From assembly GCA_949316235.1 (NCBI GenBank), contig OX438742.1:15003315-15067314 (forward strand): a stretch of 64,000 bases of DNA, in the 5' to 3' direction. The translations under genes and the position numbers were made by a program. The notes under the pieces were generated by a model that was not told the DNA's origin, ran no database searches, and worked only from the letters and a program-made list of their open reading frames with translations. Position 1 is the stretch's first letter, and each line of letters begins with the position of its first letter. The stretch comes from Oegoconia quadripuncta (taxonomy: Eukaryota > Arthropoda > Insecta > Lepidoptera > Autostichidae). Shown in pieces: positions 1-10,692 of the stretch.

Positions 1-1140
1 TTTTTTCAATTCCGTACTGTATAATTCGTTCATTTTACTTTATTTATTGATATAGATAATTTATTTTGTTTTAATACGCTGTTACTGTCTATAAATTATT
101 CATGGGATTTACGATATAAACTTGAGGATTCAACATTCATCATTATCATTTATTCACCTTATATGGTCTCATTGCTGTGACAAAATATTGACTCGTATAA
201 TTAAAAAAATATTTTAGTCACATGCAGATTATGTTATATTATCTCATCTTACCATAATGATGTAATAAATTAGCCCATGTTCTTTCTGAGTGTCTCAGGC
301 TACCTCGTTGCCAAATTTCAATATACGCTAGGTTCAGTATACGTACTCAAGATCTCTAACTTAGTCGCCTTTTACGACACCCACATGAAATCACCTGATG
401 ACCTGACACACAGGCTACTGCCTAGTTTAGGCATCAGTCGCCCACAATTTTTATTTATAATTATATCTATAATACTGTAATGTATGAATTGTGGAGGAAA
501 AATAAACGAATTTTGATTTTTGATTGTTTTAAAAATAAAAATGAAGACAGGTTGGTCATATTATAATCTATCGGGATCCACACGGCCATTTACTGACTTC
601 TAATGAAAACAATATTGTAATACTGTCATTAAATTTAATATAATCGGTAATCAAGGTATTGGGTGGGTCTCCCTTACGTTCAAAAAGTGAATTCAAAATA
701 TCACTTGTTACAAATTCCAACAAGCCGACGATTATCATACGTTAAATTTAGTCGATCATATGCAAAACGGGTTGCACAGCGCGGATATATGAAGTCTCTC
801 CTTTTATACCTGATTTATAGCATAGCAAAATATATTTTTCTATGATTTTATGGAAATAACGCAATGTACCTACTGAGAAAAGAAAAAGATAAGGAAGATA
901 GAAAATAATAACAACACAAATTCTATCTTCATTTCAAGGTTCTTTGTAAGCCAGTGCGACAAAAGAAATGTATAAAAGAAAACTTTATTTCGTTCTGGGA
1001 AGTTTTCTAAAATAATTCAGCTTATTGGTAGAGCAGTATAAGTATACCTTACAATTTTATGTGATACTATTTAAGTATGGTATTGTGTATCTACTTCTAG
1101 TATGGAAAAATAAGACTCTATCTATTGAGGCTTTTATAAG
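1..1140. other. No gene recognised
   Basis: AT-rich sequence. The stretch 283-540 holds GTCGCCTTTTACGAC, the inverted core of repeat family D, and ends AATAAACGAATTTTGATTTT, so it may be a repeat remnant. The small frames at 277-480 and 663-845 show no conserved pattern. Confidence 0.5.
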
Positions 1141-1144
1141 ACAT

Positions 1145-1330
1145 TATTTTGTTTCAAATCTTGCCAATTTTTGACCCACTTTTCCGTGTACGATTGAGTA
1201 GTTTTGCATACGAAGTCGGGCGACTATGCAATATATGGTGTCATTGAGCTGATCTGATGTTGGGGCCGGAAAGTGGCCATATGACCTCTGTATTATAACA
1301 ATGCAATCAAGTTTCGGTTCATGAGTACTA
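1145..1330 (-). repeat. Interspersed repeat family C, inverted copy
   Basis: TGGTGTCATTGAGCTGATCT is the inverted form of the family's AGATCAGCTC...TGACACCA core. The 134-codon antisense frame here is part of the repeat and not a gene. Confidence 0.5.
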
Positions 1331-1384
1331 GAATAATATGTGATGATCAGAGTCCCATGATAAAAACTTGTATACCAACTTATA

Positions 1385-1584
1385 AATATTCTGAAAGTTT
1401 GTGTGTGTGTGAATATGTATGTATGTATGTTTGTTACCTCTTCACGCCTATATGGCTGGACGAATTTGGATGAAATTTGTTGGGTAGACATATTAGGACC
1501 TGGATTAACATATAGGAAAATTTTTATGCTGAACGGATTTTGCTTCAATCTTCCACGCGGACGAAGTCGCGGGCGGAAAGCTAG
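1385..1584 (+). mobile_element. Helitron-like non-autonomous element
   Basis: It has GAAAGTTTGTGTGTGTG near the 5' end, GGATGAAATTTGTTGGG in the middle, and the 3' end GAAGTCGCGGGCGGAAAGCTAG, where a short GCG/CGC hairpin precedes CTAG (1581-1584) followed by T. This matches the Helitron-like non-autonomous family known from Lepidoptera. Confidence 0.75.
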
Positions 1585-2790
1585 TTTAATAATATATACT
1601 CGTATATATCAACGCAACTACTTTACATGTGAACTATGTATATGAGTAATTATATAAAGGTATTTCATTATATATTTAATATTATTTAGATTAATTTAAT
1701 ATCTATTGTCGCCAAAATAGTAGTAGAAGTTTTTAATTATGGAATCTGTAATTCACACGGAAAGTACCTAAATAATTTCTATAGCCACGAAAAGACCAGT
1801 TAAGGACGCTTTGGACCACGCGCTGCGTAGGCTTCCGTAGTCGCATTGTACATTTAAAAATACACAGTTATTTTTGGAGTTTTAACATTACGATTTCGAA
1901 ATTTTCACAAACACATAACATGTCACCGCATTACATAGTTGTGTTTTAATACTGTATGATCACCTTTATTCGTGATTAAATTTGTTTGAATTTTTATTGT
2001 GTTGCGTTTTATATAAAACGTTAATTTTCAATTTTATTGCTCTTTTGACGCGACATAATGGCAACATATACCATGATTGTAATGTAAGCAAAGGTAACAT
2101 AACAGGTACACTATAACAGAAAGAGTAAAAAAAATACAGCACGTTAACAGACTTTTAGCAAAGGTTATGTTGTAGGTATGTATACGATAATACCTAATTA
2201 CACTGACTGTCCCAGCATACTGTGCAGTAAAATAGGTACAGTCGCGTTCTAGTGTGCATAGTTAGCTCCAGCTCAAACAATTTAGATTTTTTCGTACACT
2301 GTTGAATATCTAAAGAAAAATTATTTTTGTGTAGTACCAACTTACTACTAACATTATAGTAGTACTCGAAACTTGCCTCAAAGCAAGGTGTTCGAAAATG
2401 TATATATATATATAAATATATGTCTTTGTTGGGGCTATGTGACTGCACTTATGAACGTGTTTATATATGGAGTCAAGCGCGGTCGTTCGACCGAAGGGCT
2501 TCCTAAGCCAGGATTACACAACTCCCAGTCCCAGCCTTCTGGTACCGTATATAAAATATTAAACATATTTTTCATGTTTAAAAAACAAACACTAGGAGAT
2601 ATCTTTTTGTTTGATTCAAGCTGAGTATCTCGTGTGTTCACGTTAGAATCGCGTACTGCTTTATAAAAACCATTTCACGATTTAGGCTAAGCAAAGAGGG
2701 GAGTCAATGAAGCAATTATTTAATGTTATATTTATTTTCCGGCTAACATCATATCTTCATATATCACATTAAAAATACCTATATCTTAAG
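1585..2790. other. No gene recognised
   Basis: AT-rich, with a TATATA run at 2400-2412. Frames at 2194-2641 on both strands have no recognisable domain. Confidence 0.5.
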
Positions 2791-2792
2791 TT

Positions 2793-3172
2793 TAAATAAA
2801 TGTCCTTGGGCACACATAGCACCATCTACCACTCCACACTAACCAACTAGACTTGTATCAAACAGCAATGTTATAATATCATTGTTGTGTTCCAGCTGTC
2901 AGAGATAAGATAGCCACTCCACCAAATAACATGGGGTTTCCGGGTCAGCACGCGTCCATCTTCGACTTCATCTCCACTTATCATCAGGTGTGATTGAGGT
3001 CAAGTGCTAACCCGTTGTGTATAAACAAAAATGGAGACCAGATGATTGAACTGCACAATTTGTACATACCAATTATAAATGAAAATACAAATATGAGCCC
3101 ATAGCGGGATTCGAACTAAAAGTCGCCTCTTAGTATAGTAGACCCGATTTCTAACCACTACACTAAGTTTGA
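2793..3172 (-). repeat. SINE family B copy, interrupted at 2861-3030
   Basis: The low end (AAATAAATGTCCTTGGGC to GACTTGTATC) and the high end (ATGGAGACCAGATG to the B-box-like AGCGGGATTCGAACT and CTAACCACTACACTAAG) together match the uninterrupted family B copy at 51737-52000. Confidence 0.7.
2861..3030 (+). repeat. SINE family A copy inserted in a family B SINE
   Basis: A 5'-truncated family A copy (CAGCAATG..., CATCAGGTGTGATTGAGGTC, CCCGTTGTGTATAAACAAAA) lies between two halves of a family B SINE on the opposite strand. Confidence 0.75.
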
Positions 3173-3174
3173 CA

Positions 3175-5555
3175 TTTTACATACTTTTATATTGAAGCAA
3201 GCACTCATACCTACTATTCATGCAGATCGTTAGACACGTTGTATTAATGTCAAATTAAAGCCCTCATTTCGCATACTGCATACAGCTAGCTGGCCGGCTG
3301 AGGCAAGCTCAAGAGGCGACGGCCAATCATCCTCCCCTCTGGAGAATCGAGATCCGTGGTGGGAAAAATATACAATTGTGAAATGTTGAATTCAAAAATT
3401 TCATAAGTGGCTCGGGAATTTACAGGGAAAATGTTTTGATCTCCGAGTCTGGTACCACTTTTTTATTTAACCTGTAAACATTGACGACGTATCTAATAGT
3501 TTCATCACGTCTCTAATAACTCCTTACTGTTTCAACAAATAATATTATCTGTGTCTACATAGCTAGGTATATTATGTATGTTACAAAAATAACTACAAAT
3601 TGAAAATTTAAAAAACTACCGATAATACAAATGATAATGTGATTCAGATCAACCAAACCGTTGGGTTATTTAGGTTTTAACACAGTTGTGTTAAATACTA
3701 AATTAACCGATTTCCATAAAACATGGCTAAGATATATCCCCGAGTTTAATCTTAAATATTTTTTTTTATTAGCCTATCTTGTCCCACTACTCGGCAAAGA
3801 CCCAAACTCTTCCACTCATTTTCATCCTTGGCGGTTAAATATTAAAAAAATAATTAGAAAACACTCGATAGACTATTATATTGTCCCAATACACAAAAAA
3901 AACTGTAAACTTAAAAGCTAAATATCTTCGTAACGGCTTTACCATTATCATCAAATATCTAATAACCTGTCATTTAGTCTATTAATATAAAATTAACCAC
4001 AATCAAATCGGACCATTCAATGAGATACAACTCCAGACAAAAACTGGACGCACACACGCAACGCCGTCAAACACATTACACCCGTCGTTTTCCATCGGCG
4101 GTTAATAAATAGAGCGCAATACACAATTTTGATAAGGCCACTGAATGACGCTGTCCTCTTGTGAATCGCTTCGGCTTTCAAAAGAACCTCATTCTGTTAC
4201 TAAGGTCGAGGTTGACCCGTCTCGTCTCCGTCTTTTACGCTTTTCATTACCGCGGCATTTCAATCTCATCCAAAGATGAAAATAGACTTCTCATGTGGAA
4301 ATGTGGAGAAAATTTAAAAGGCTTGAACCAATATCATCTTCTTTGGTGTTTGTAAACTGACGAAGACATATACAGAAATCTATACTTATTAACATAAGGT
4401 GCTGGTAGGAATGCTCTGGTATAAGTAGCCAATCGTGCTAGTATATCAAAATGCGCAGTAGTAGCGAAATGTAGTCCGCTACATGTCTGGACATTTGTGC
4501 GGGTATAATATGGTCCACCGCTGGCAGTGGACTTGTAGACTGGGCTGTGTATGGCATCAGCTAACAAAGCGGGTTTTGTAGCATCTGAATTGTGGGGGTT
4601 TTTAGTAGCACTATGTAATAATTGAGAATGTACGGGGTTACATTAAGTGTAATGTCATGGCATTCCAAAGTTGTGTTGAAGGAATTTAGGATGGTCCGCA
4701 CGAGCGACAGTAGCATCGATCGTGGCATTCTGAACGCCCTGTGACAGATGAGGCAATTTGTCCACGTGAGCACAAGTCTGATCATACCGGTATATAGCTT
4801 ATACCCGCAGAAATATAAGGAAACGTTATCGGAAAACGATTTTGTTGTGATGTATTGACAACTTACCAACAATAAGCAATGACAACTTGTTTTCATTTCA
4901 CCGCTTCAGAACTTTTATTGCTGCTACTTATACCTACTATTACGTACAATGAATATAAAGTTGCCGCTTTTATTTTCAATATCCAATTGACAAATAATCC
5001 AGTCGATTAATTGTTATTTCTAAATTAATTTATATTATTCCATTACATTAAGTACCTTATTAATTCCGTGAAATCCGTTCAGTCTTTATCCGTTAGTGAC
5101 GTCACAAAAAAGATGGAGCACCGCGCCTGGCTTTGTACCGAAACTGTTTTTGCTCTAATCTGCATACGTTTCGCAATGATAAATAAACAATGAGCAGTCT
5201 AAACAAACCTGAGGAAGCAACTTGGTTTCTTAAGAAAGGATCTCAAAATAGTTTAAAATATAGGTATACATCAAACGCATTTTGGTTTTTTAGTGTTCTG
5301 AACTAATAGGGTGCGAAAGGGACCCTATTACTAAGCCAAGCCGTTCGTCTTTCATAGGTGTTTATAGTTTCGAAGCAACGTAACCAAGATGGTGGAACTA
5401 TACGCTACCATATCATTATTGTGGCACGTACGCCTCTGTGAGTGAAGCTCATATTATTCATTAATTTTACAAAGACAGTTCATTTTTGTTGTTGCCAAAT
5501 ATATTGTAAATTGATCCAAACTTTTATACTACCAACAGCCATTATTTATAGTATA
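3175..5555. other. No gene recognised
   Basis: Apart from a family F fragment at 4000-4110 nothing is identified. A perfect TGACGTCA octamer occurs at 5097-5104 but without promoter context. Frames at 4334-4896 are unsupported. Confidence 0.5.
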
Positions 5556-5559
5556 CGTA

Positions 5560-5770
5560 GGCCTCTATAGGCCTGTGTGGTTTCGGCAGGTAAAAGTAAT
5601 GGAGCTAACCCGTCTCTTCCCGTGGGAGTCGGGCTCACCCCCTGTCACGTGTACATATCTATATGTGGATGTAGTTTCAAGCGTGAAACTGTTAATGCTT
5701 GGAAAATTCATATACTAATGTTTGGGATGTCTCTTACCACCTCATTTGTGCTAAAAGTTGTGACGTTGTT
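5560..5770 (+). repeat. Interspersed repeat family D
   Basis: TGGTTTCGGCAGGTAAAAG, AACCCGTCTCTTCCCGTGGG, CACCCCCTGTCACGTGTAC and CTTACCACCTCATTTG. Copies also lie at 13845-14070 and 55897-56125, with fragments at 6655-6730 (inverted) and 50600-50655. It is familiar from many moth genomes, class not assigned. Confidence 0.65.
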
Positions 5771-5939
5771 GTAGCAGGCCTAAAAATATAATTAGAAGTA
5801 TTTTCGATATACTTCTGGTTTTGGGTACCTTTGATGATGGACACAAAGGCGCTCGACTGAAAATTATTGAGTACTCTTACCATCTACTCAAGAGGCGCCG
5901 GGTATGTGCGTGTATTGAATGATGCGAATTGACAACATT

Positions 5940-6132
5940 TTTTTTGTTTGGATGTTTGTTTGTTTATTGCTCAATCACGGCGATACGGATGAACGGATTT
6001 GGATGAAATTAGGTACATAGGTAGAATATACCCTGGATTAAGACATAGGATAATTTTTATCCCGATAAAGTGAGTAGTTTCCGCGAGATGAAGAAATTAA
6101 ACATACAAAGTTATTCTAACGGCGAAGGTAAT
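5940..6132 (+). mobile_element. Helitron-like element, decayed 3' end
   Basis: It contains GGATGTTTGTTTGTTTATTG, GGATGAACGGATTTGGATGA and CCTGGATTAAGACATAGGAT, all family landmarks. The CTAG end is not preserved. Confidence 0.65.
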
Positions 6133-6134
6133 AT

Positions 6135-7685
6135 ATATATTATGGAAGTATGTGATTTAGTCAATATCGCTAATACATGGGAAACATAAAAATAGTAAAG
6201 TGTTACCAATTACAAAATATAACGGGTAAAGGTTCGTAATTATTCATCCAGGCTTGTTTAAAATAATACAACGGAAATACTCTTTATCGCACAAAAATAC
6301 TATCACATCGTCCAACAAGAGCTATCGAAAAGCCTCCTCAACCATTAAATAATCACTCACTAAAACCACAATGTTGCATTGTCAATCGACATGCACATGT
6401 GCAAAATTTCAGCTTAATTGAATATGTACTGGGAAATAAGATTTGATTACTCCGGGACAGATGAAGCTAAAATAAAAGCTTGCAAAAATAAAACGAAGTT
6501 TCGAACTAACACAGTTTTAGAGAAATCCGCTAAAACCTTTGCAAACAAACTTAGTTTTGCGGCCCGTAAAATGAACTTTATGAAATTTTCACAAGACTTT
6601 ACTATACACATTTCCGTATTGTCTTTCTTCACTTATACATACATAACGTCACGACGTTTATCCCAAATGGGGTGATCAGAGATATCGCAAACAGTAGCGT
6701 TTGGGTGTTCCAAACATGAAACTTTAATGCTTCAAACAACATCCACCGTATATTCCTTGGGCTAAATGATAACATCGGTAACGAAGTAAATATATGTTCT
6801 ATATTAAAAAGTACTTTTAATACAAGCTCTTATTACTGCATATTGATTATCATATTAGTCTAGTTTAATCGTCTATGAAAAATTTCGTATCTGTGCTATT
6901 AACAGTTGAAAAGATATTTCTTGGGCAAACAAACCTGGCTGCAGTATCAGGTCATCGCGACAATCATGATTAAGTATACTGACCCTGTATGTAAAATTTC
7001 ATTTCCGTGTTATTAACCCTTTGGAGATCCCCTCGTGAGGAGACGATATTGGTTGCAGCATCAGTTAATGTCTATCATATAAATGTATTGTCAGCAGAAC
7101 TGAACGAGTTTGCAAATTTTTCAACGTAAAGAGGAAATGGTTCCAATTTGACCTGCAAATTTTGAAATTTTGAGCGCACATACATATGAATAAGTTCTAC
7201 CTACATTAAAAAAATACTTTTACATATCTCTTGCTCTGTAAGTAGTCACTTACTTCCCTGAATGCCGGGGTGTATGGATATCATTACAGCATAGGTTTCA
7301 AAACCTACCATGTAATGTTAACATTACAGCATAGGTTTTGGAATTTGAAAAAAGAACTGTCATACTCATACTACAAGAAGAATATTTTTAAAAAGTAATA
7401 TTTTAATTTCGGTATCGATTATTTACTCGAATCGGAATCGAGACATTATGAAGTTATAAATATATATACATATTAGAATTTATGAAGATTTTATTTTAAA
7501 TATCGAACTATTTGTTTCGCAGTCACATCGTATGTTAGTTGAAATCGATTTAAAAATCAAACTGGACAGCACGATTTGACGCGCTTGCGTGCCATAAAAT
7601 CGTGAAGAGTAAAAAAGGCAGCCGACTAGCTAGGCGCGAAAGTAAATTTTTCGTGTTTTGGAGTTCTTTCTCAAAAGTTTTGAAA
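6135..7685. other. Diverged repeats, no gene
   Basis: Pieces resembling family C (CAGCATCAGTTAATG and similar) recur at 6370-6420 and 6930-7150, along with the inverted family D fragment. The 85-codon frame at 6418-6675 lies in this repeat material. Confidence 0.45.
6655..6730 (-). repeat. Interspersed repeat family D fragment
   Basis: Inverted TATCCCAAATGGGGTGATCA and GCGTTTGGGTGTTCCAAACA, matching the 3' part of family D. Confidence 0.55.
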
Positions 7686-7686
7686 A

Positions 7687-7900
7687 ATGTCAAGTGACGA
7701 AGACAAGGATCTAACCCCCGATTTTATAAAAGAACAAGCAAAAACAGTTTTAGAAAATCTATTACCGCCGAACTCGAGAGAAAGATATGTAAAGGCATAC
7801 GACGAATTTATGAAGTGTCGGTTAGAAAAAAAAGTTAAATCTCTTTCTGAAAGTGTTTTATATCATATTTTAATGAATTATCTAAGAAGCTACAACCTTA
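7687..7900 (+). pseudogene. N-terminal fragment resembling a Crypton-type tyrosine recombinase protein
   Basis: The frame from ATG 7687 reads MSSDEDKDLTPDFIKEQA, then LLPPNSRERYVKAYDEFMKC and KKVKSLSE. From memory, insect Crypton-like tyrosine recombinase proteins begin with an acidic MSD(E)n, TP-x-FI, then NLLP-(x)-KS-x-x-Y-x-x-Y-x-x-FM-x-W and KSFSE. After 7855 the match moves to another frame, where YFNELSKKLQP (from 7866) continues the family pattern, so there is a frameshift near 7850-7866. Similarity ends near 7900. The core integrase fold and catalytic R-H-R-Y residues are absent. The open frame itself continues to 7989. Family assignment is moderate; the alternative is the first exon of a host gene derived from such an element. 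Confidence 0.5.
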
Positions 7901-7962
7901 CTTTTTGTTTTTACTTACCTCACAATCGATATGTAAAGCAGTGTGTTTATCTCGGGTGTAAG

Positions 7963-8035
7963 CATCAATTGCATACTCGGGCTAATTAGCGCCCTCGCTG
8001 CGCTCGGGCGCCAAAAACCTCGTATGCAATTGATG
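7963..8035 (+). repeat. Nested palindrome with GC-rich centre
   Basis: CATCAATTGCATAC at 7963-7976 is the exact complement of GTATGCAATTGATG at 8022-8035. Inside it, GCGCCC (7989-7994) pairs with GGGCGC (8006-8011) around TCGCTGCGCTC. It begins about 60 bases after the recombinase-like fragment ends. Confidence 0.8.
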
Positions 8036-8199
8036 TCATACAGCCCTTGGTTAACAATCTACTATTAATGAAGTCGGTTAAGAACAAGCTTGTAATGTTC
8101 CATCATAATTATCACATATTATTCTAGTACAAAGACGAGTAACGTAAAGTCAATCAAGGAGATCCAGTGGCAATCTTCTGGCACCATCTTCACATCCTC

Positions 8200-8440
8200 G
8201 TCATCCTGGGTATTGGAAAGTGCTCATGGCTAGCCCAAATTTGATTATCTTGAAATTTGCCATCATGGAGTCCCAGTCACTACATCCCGGCTCCATCATC
8301 AGATTAACTCGATGGTACCGTAATATTGCATTGTCACCGAACTTACATAAATATGTTGCGGTTGAAAAATGCTTTGCAAATTTTGAAACGGACAACTTAC
8401 TTATATTACGAACATTGCAAACTATATAAAAGCTTGTAAA
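8200..8440 (+). repeat. Interspersed repeat family C
   Basis: It contains CCCGGCTCCATCATCAG, ACTCGATGGTACCGTAATAT and TGCATTGTCACCGAACTTAC, a block shared with 61035-61220 and, more diverged and inverted, with 1145-1330. Fragments near 6370-6420 and 6930-7150 look related. The family is common in moths; its class is unknown to me. Confidence 0.6.
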
Positions 8441-8680
8441 AAAATACGAGATCACTTTTGTCGATTGGGATCATGATAGTTGCTCGAAACCCAGAAGCCA
8501 GGCGCAGCATTGTGCGATAGTGATTCAAGACCTGCATTACGCGAACCCGGGGTTTATGAACTGCAGTGGACGGGTAGAGCGACCACCTGTACGTTTGCAG
8601 TGTGAATAATAAGTTAGCTACTGAAAGCTTTGTTCCCAAAATAGATACTAGGTACTAGGTATTATGCATTTATTAGTTAA

Positions 8681-8883
8681 CTAGCATTCCGCCCGCGTTT
8701 TATAACTTTATCGCGGAGTTTATACTGCGGGAACTACTCGATTTATCGGAATAAAAAGCATCCTTGGTCTTAATCCAGGGCATATTCTACCATACCAAAT
8801 TTCATCCAAATTCGTTCATCCGTTTCGCCGTGATTGAGAAACAAACAAACATCCAAACGGTCGCATTTATAATATTAGTCAGA
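8681..8883 (-). mobile_element. Helitron-like element
   Basis: Inverted: CTAG at 8681-8684 with CCGCCCGCG next to it, then CTTAATCCAGGGCATATTCT, and the 5' end CGCATTTATAATATTAGTC near 8883. Confidence 0.75.
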
Positions 8884-9038
8884 TATTAGTTTGGTTGTAC
8901 GCCTATGTAATTAACATTTTGATAATATTTTTAAGTCTATGACGCGGAATCACTGATTGGTTAGTAATTCCATAAATGTAGCCTATTGGAAGAGTTGGGT
9001 CATTGTTATGGTGCTTACATTATGCGTATACGTACTAA

Positions 9039-9247
9039 CTAGGTTTCCACCCGTGGCTTCGCCTGCCTGGAACAACTTTGTCGCGGATGTGTTTAATTTG
9101 TTTATCTCGCCGGAACTACTCGCCTTATCGTGATTAAAAATATCCTAGGTTTTAATCCAGGGAATGTTCTACCTATACACCAAATCCGTTCATCCGTTTC
9201 GCCGTGATTGAGCAAACAAACAAATAATCCGTATTTATAATATTAGA
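9039..9247 (-). mobile_element. Helitron-like element
   Basis: Inverted: CTAG at 9039-9042, CACCCGTGGCTTCGCCTG, TTTTAATCCAGGGAATGTTC and TATTTATAATATTAGACT. It lies about 155 bases from the previous copy in the same orientation and is not a simple tandem duplicate. Confidence 0.75.
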
Positions 9248-9356
9248 CTGTTAGATTCGATTTAACTGATAGATAGATTCTATAATGTTTGTTGCTTGCT
9301 ATTATTCTGTAGTTTTACTTAAAATCACTGTGCATTCGTTGTGATACATGAATACT

Positions 9357-9505
9357 TTGGTATACTTGACCTCAATCACACCTGATGTTAAATGAAGGTG
9401 AGGTCGAAGGTGGAAGCGTACTGACCCCGAAACCCCAACACATTTGGAGGACTGGCTATCATTGGCTATTGCTGCTTGGCGGCAGATTTAGATAAGATGG
9501 TTAAA
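9357..9505 (-). repeat. SINE family A fragment
   Basis: The family 3' half, inverted, with TTGACCTCAATCACACCTGA at the low end and CTGCTTGGCGGCAGATTTAG at the high end. An internal deletion removes the GTTGTGTTCCGG part. Confidence 0.8.
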
Positions 9506-9509
9506 AGTA

Positions 9510-10660
9510 TTGTAAAGCAAATTGTATAGAGAAGAAACTAGTTTATGATAAAAAGAAATCGAAATTAATTTAGTCCTTCCTTACATTGTTTTGGAAATAA
9601 ATTTTTGTGTTATAAGGTCTTACATTAATGATTTCGCAATACCAATTATGTTGGGAGTACATAAATGATGCATTTTTGTATCGACCAGTTGTCTTCATGG
9701 TGTCGTTTAATTCACATCCAGCAAATACCACAACGAGAGGTTTGTCTGAGAACAAAGGATGTTGAACAGAAAGGCAATAGCTGACCTAATTACAATCTAT
9801 AATCTAGAATAAGGATAACAAAGATATGTTTTATTGTACCTGTTTCTTTTATTGTAGATTAGATATACATGGAAACACATCTTGGGATCATTTAGTAATC
9901 AACATGCTTTTTATTAAACGCCGCTATGCGATTTTTTTACGAGTGAGAATCAAATAGGTTAAATCCGTTTCTAAACTTTCATAACAAAACTATGCGACTA
10001 CTATCTTGATACGCCTTTTGTTAAAGCTGCCTAAGTTTAAGTGCCTCACTCATTAGCTAAGCTGTTTTGATAAAAGAGGGTAGGATGACATCACATTCTC
10101 ATGTCATACATAAATAACTATGAGTCCAGTTCAGCTATTATCATTAATAGTTATTCATCTATAGGTACTCGTAAGTAATATTATTGAAGCAATCTTTTAA
10201 AATTAAATCAGATGCATAGTCATTTGTTGTCTGCCTGTTTGTGCGCTTACTTGTTGTAAACTATACAATGAATTTTAATACGGTTTTTACTATCATTTAG
10301 TGAATTTCTTCAGGAATATTCTTATATACGGTGAAAACACAAAAACAGGGTAATCCAAAATATAGATTTTTCTCACTCCCATTAATTTACTTTGGCACGA
10401 CATTCATAGACATATTATTGTCGGTTAGGCACTTAAGAAGATTTTATGCACTTGTTATTTTTATTAATTTAACGATATAAGATAATATTTATCAATAATT
10501 TGTAATAGATAATGTGTGTTTTCCTCTGAGTGCCATGTTATAGTAAAAAAAAAATATTGAGCTTTTGAACTATTTAGTTTAGGAATATAGAGTGAGATTA
10601 CTTCTCATTTCCACCCTGTATGTAATAATACATACATGTTATATTTATAGAAAGTAATTT
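9510..10660. other. Nothing recognised
   Basis: Unique-looking AT-rich sequence between the SINE fragment at 9357-9505 and the Helitron-type end at 10661. No splice-bounded exon or repeat landmark was seen. Confidence 0.5.
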
Positions 10661-10692
10661 CACCCGGGGCGAAGCCGGGGCAGGTCGCTAGT
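10661..10692 (+). mobile_element. 3' end of a second Helitron-like family
   Basis: CACCCGGGGCGAAGCCGGGG folds as a hairpin (CCCGG...CCGGG) and is followed by CAGGTCGCTAGT, a Helitron-type hairpin plus CTAG|T end. The rest of the element is not recognised upstream. Confidence 0.6.

Noticed and set aside
1144..1548. 134-codon minus-strand frame
   Set aside because: It lies across an inverted family C repeat and a Helitron-like element, and its translation has no conserved pattern.
4334..4896. Two minus-strand frames (77 and 111 codons) as a gene
   Set aside because: They are in overlapping frames without recognisable domains, splice signals or conserved composition.
5097..5104. TGACGTCA as a regulatory site
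   Set aside because: A single octamer without a promoter or conserved context; expected by chance in a window of this size.
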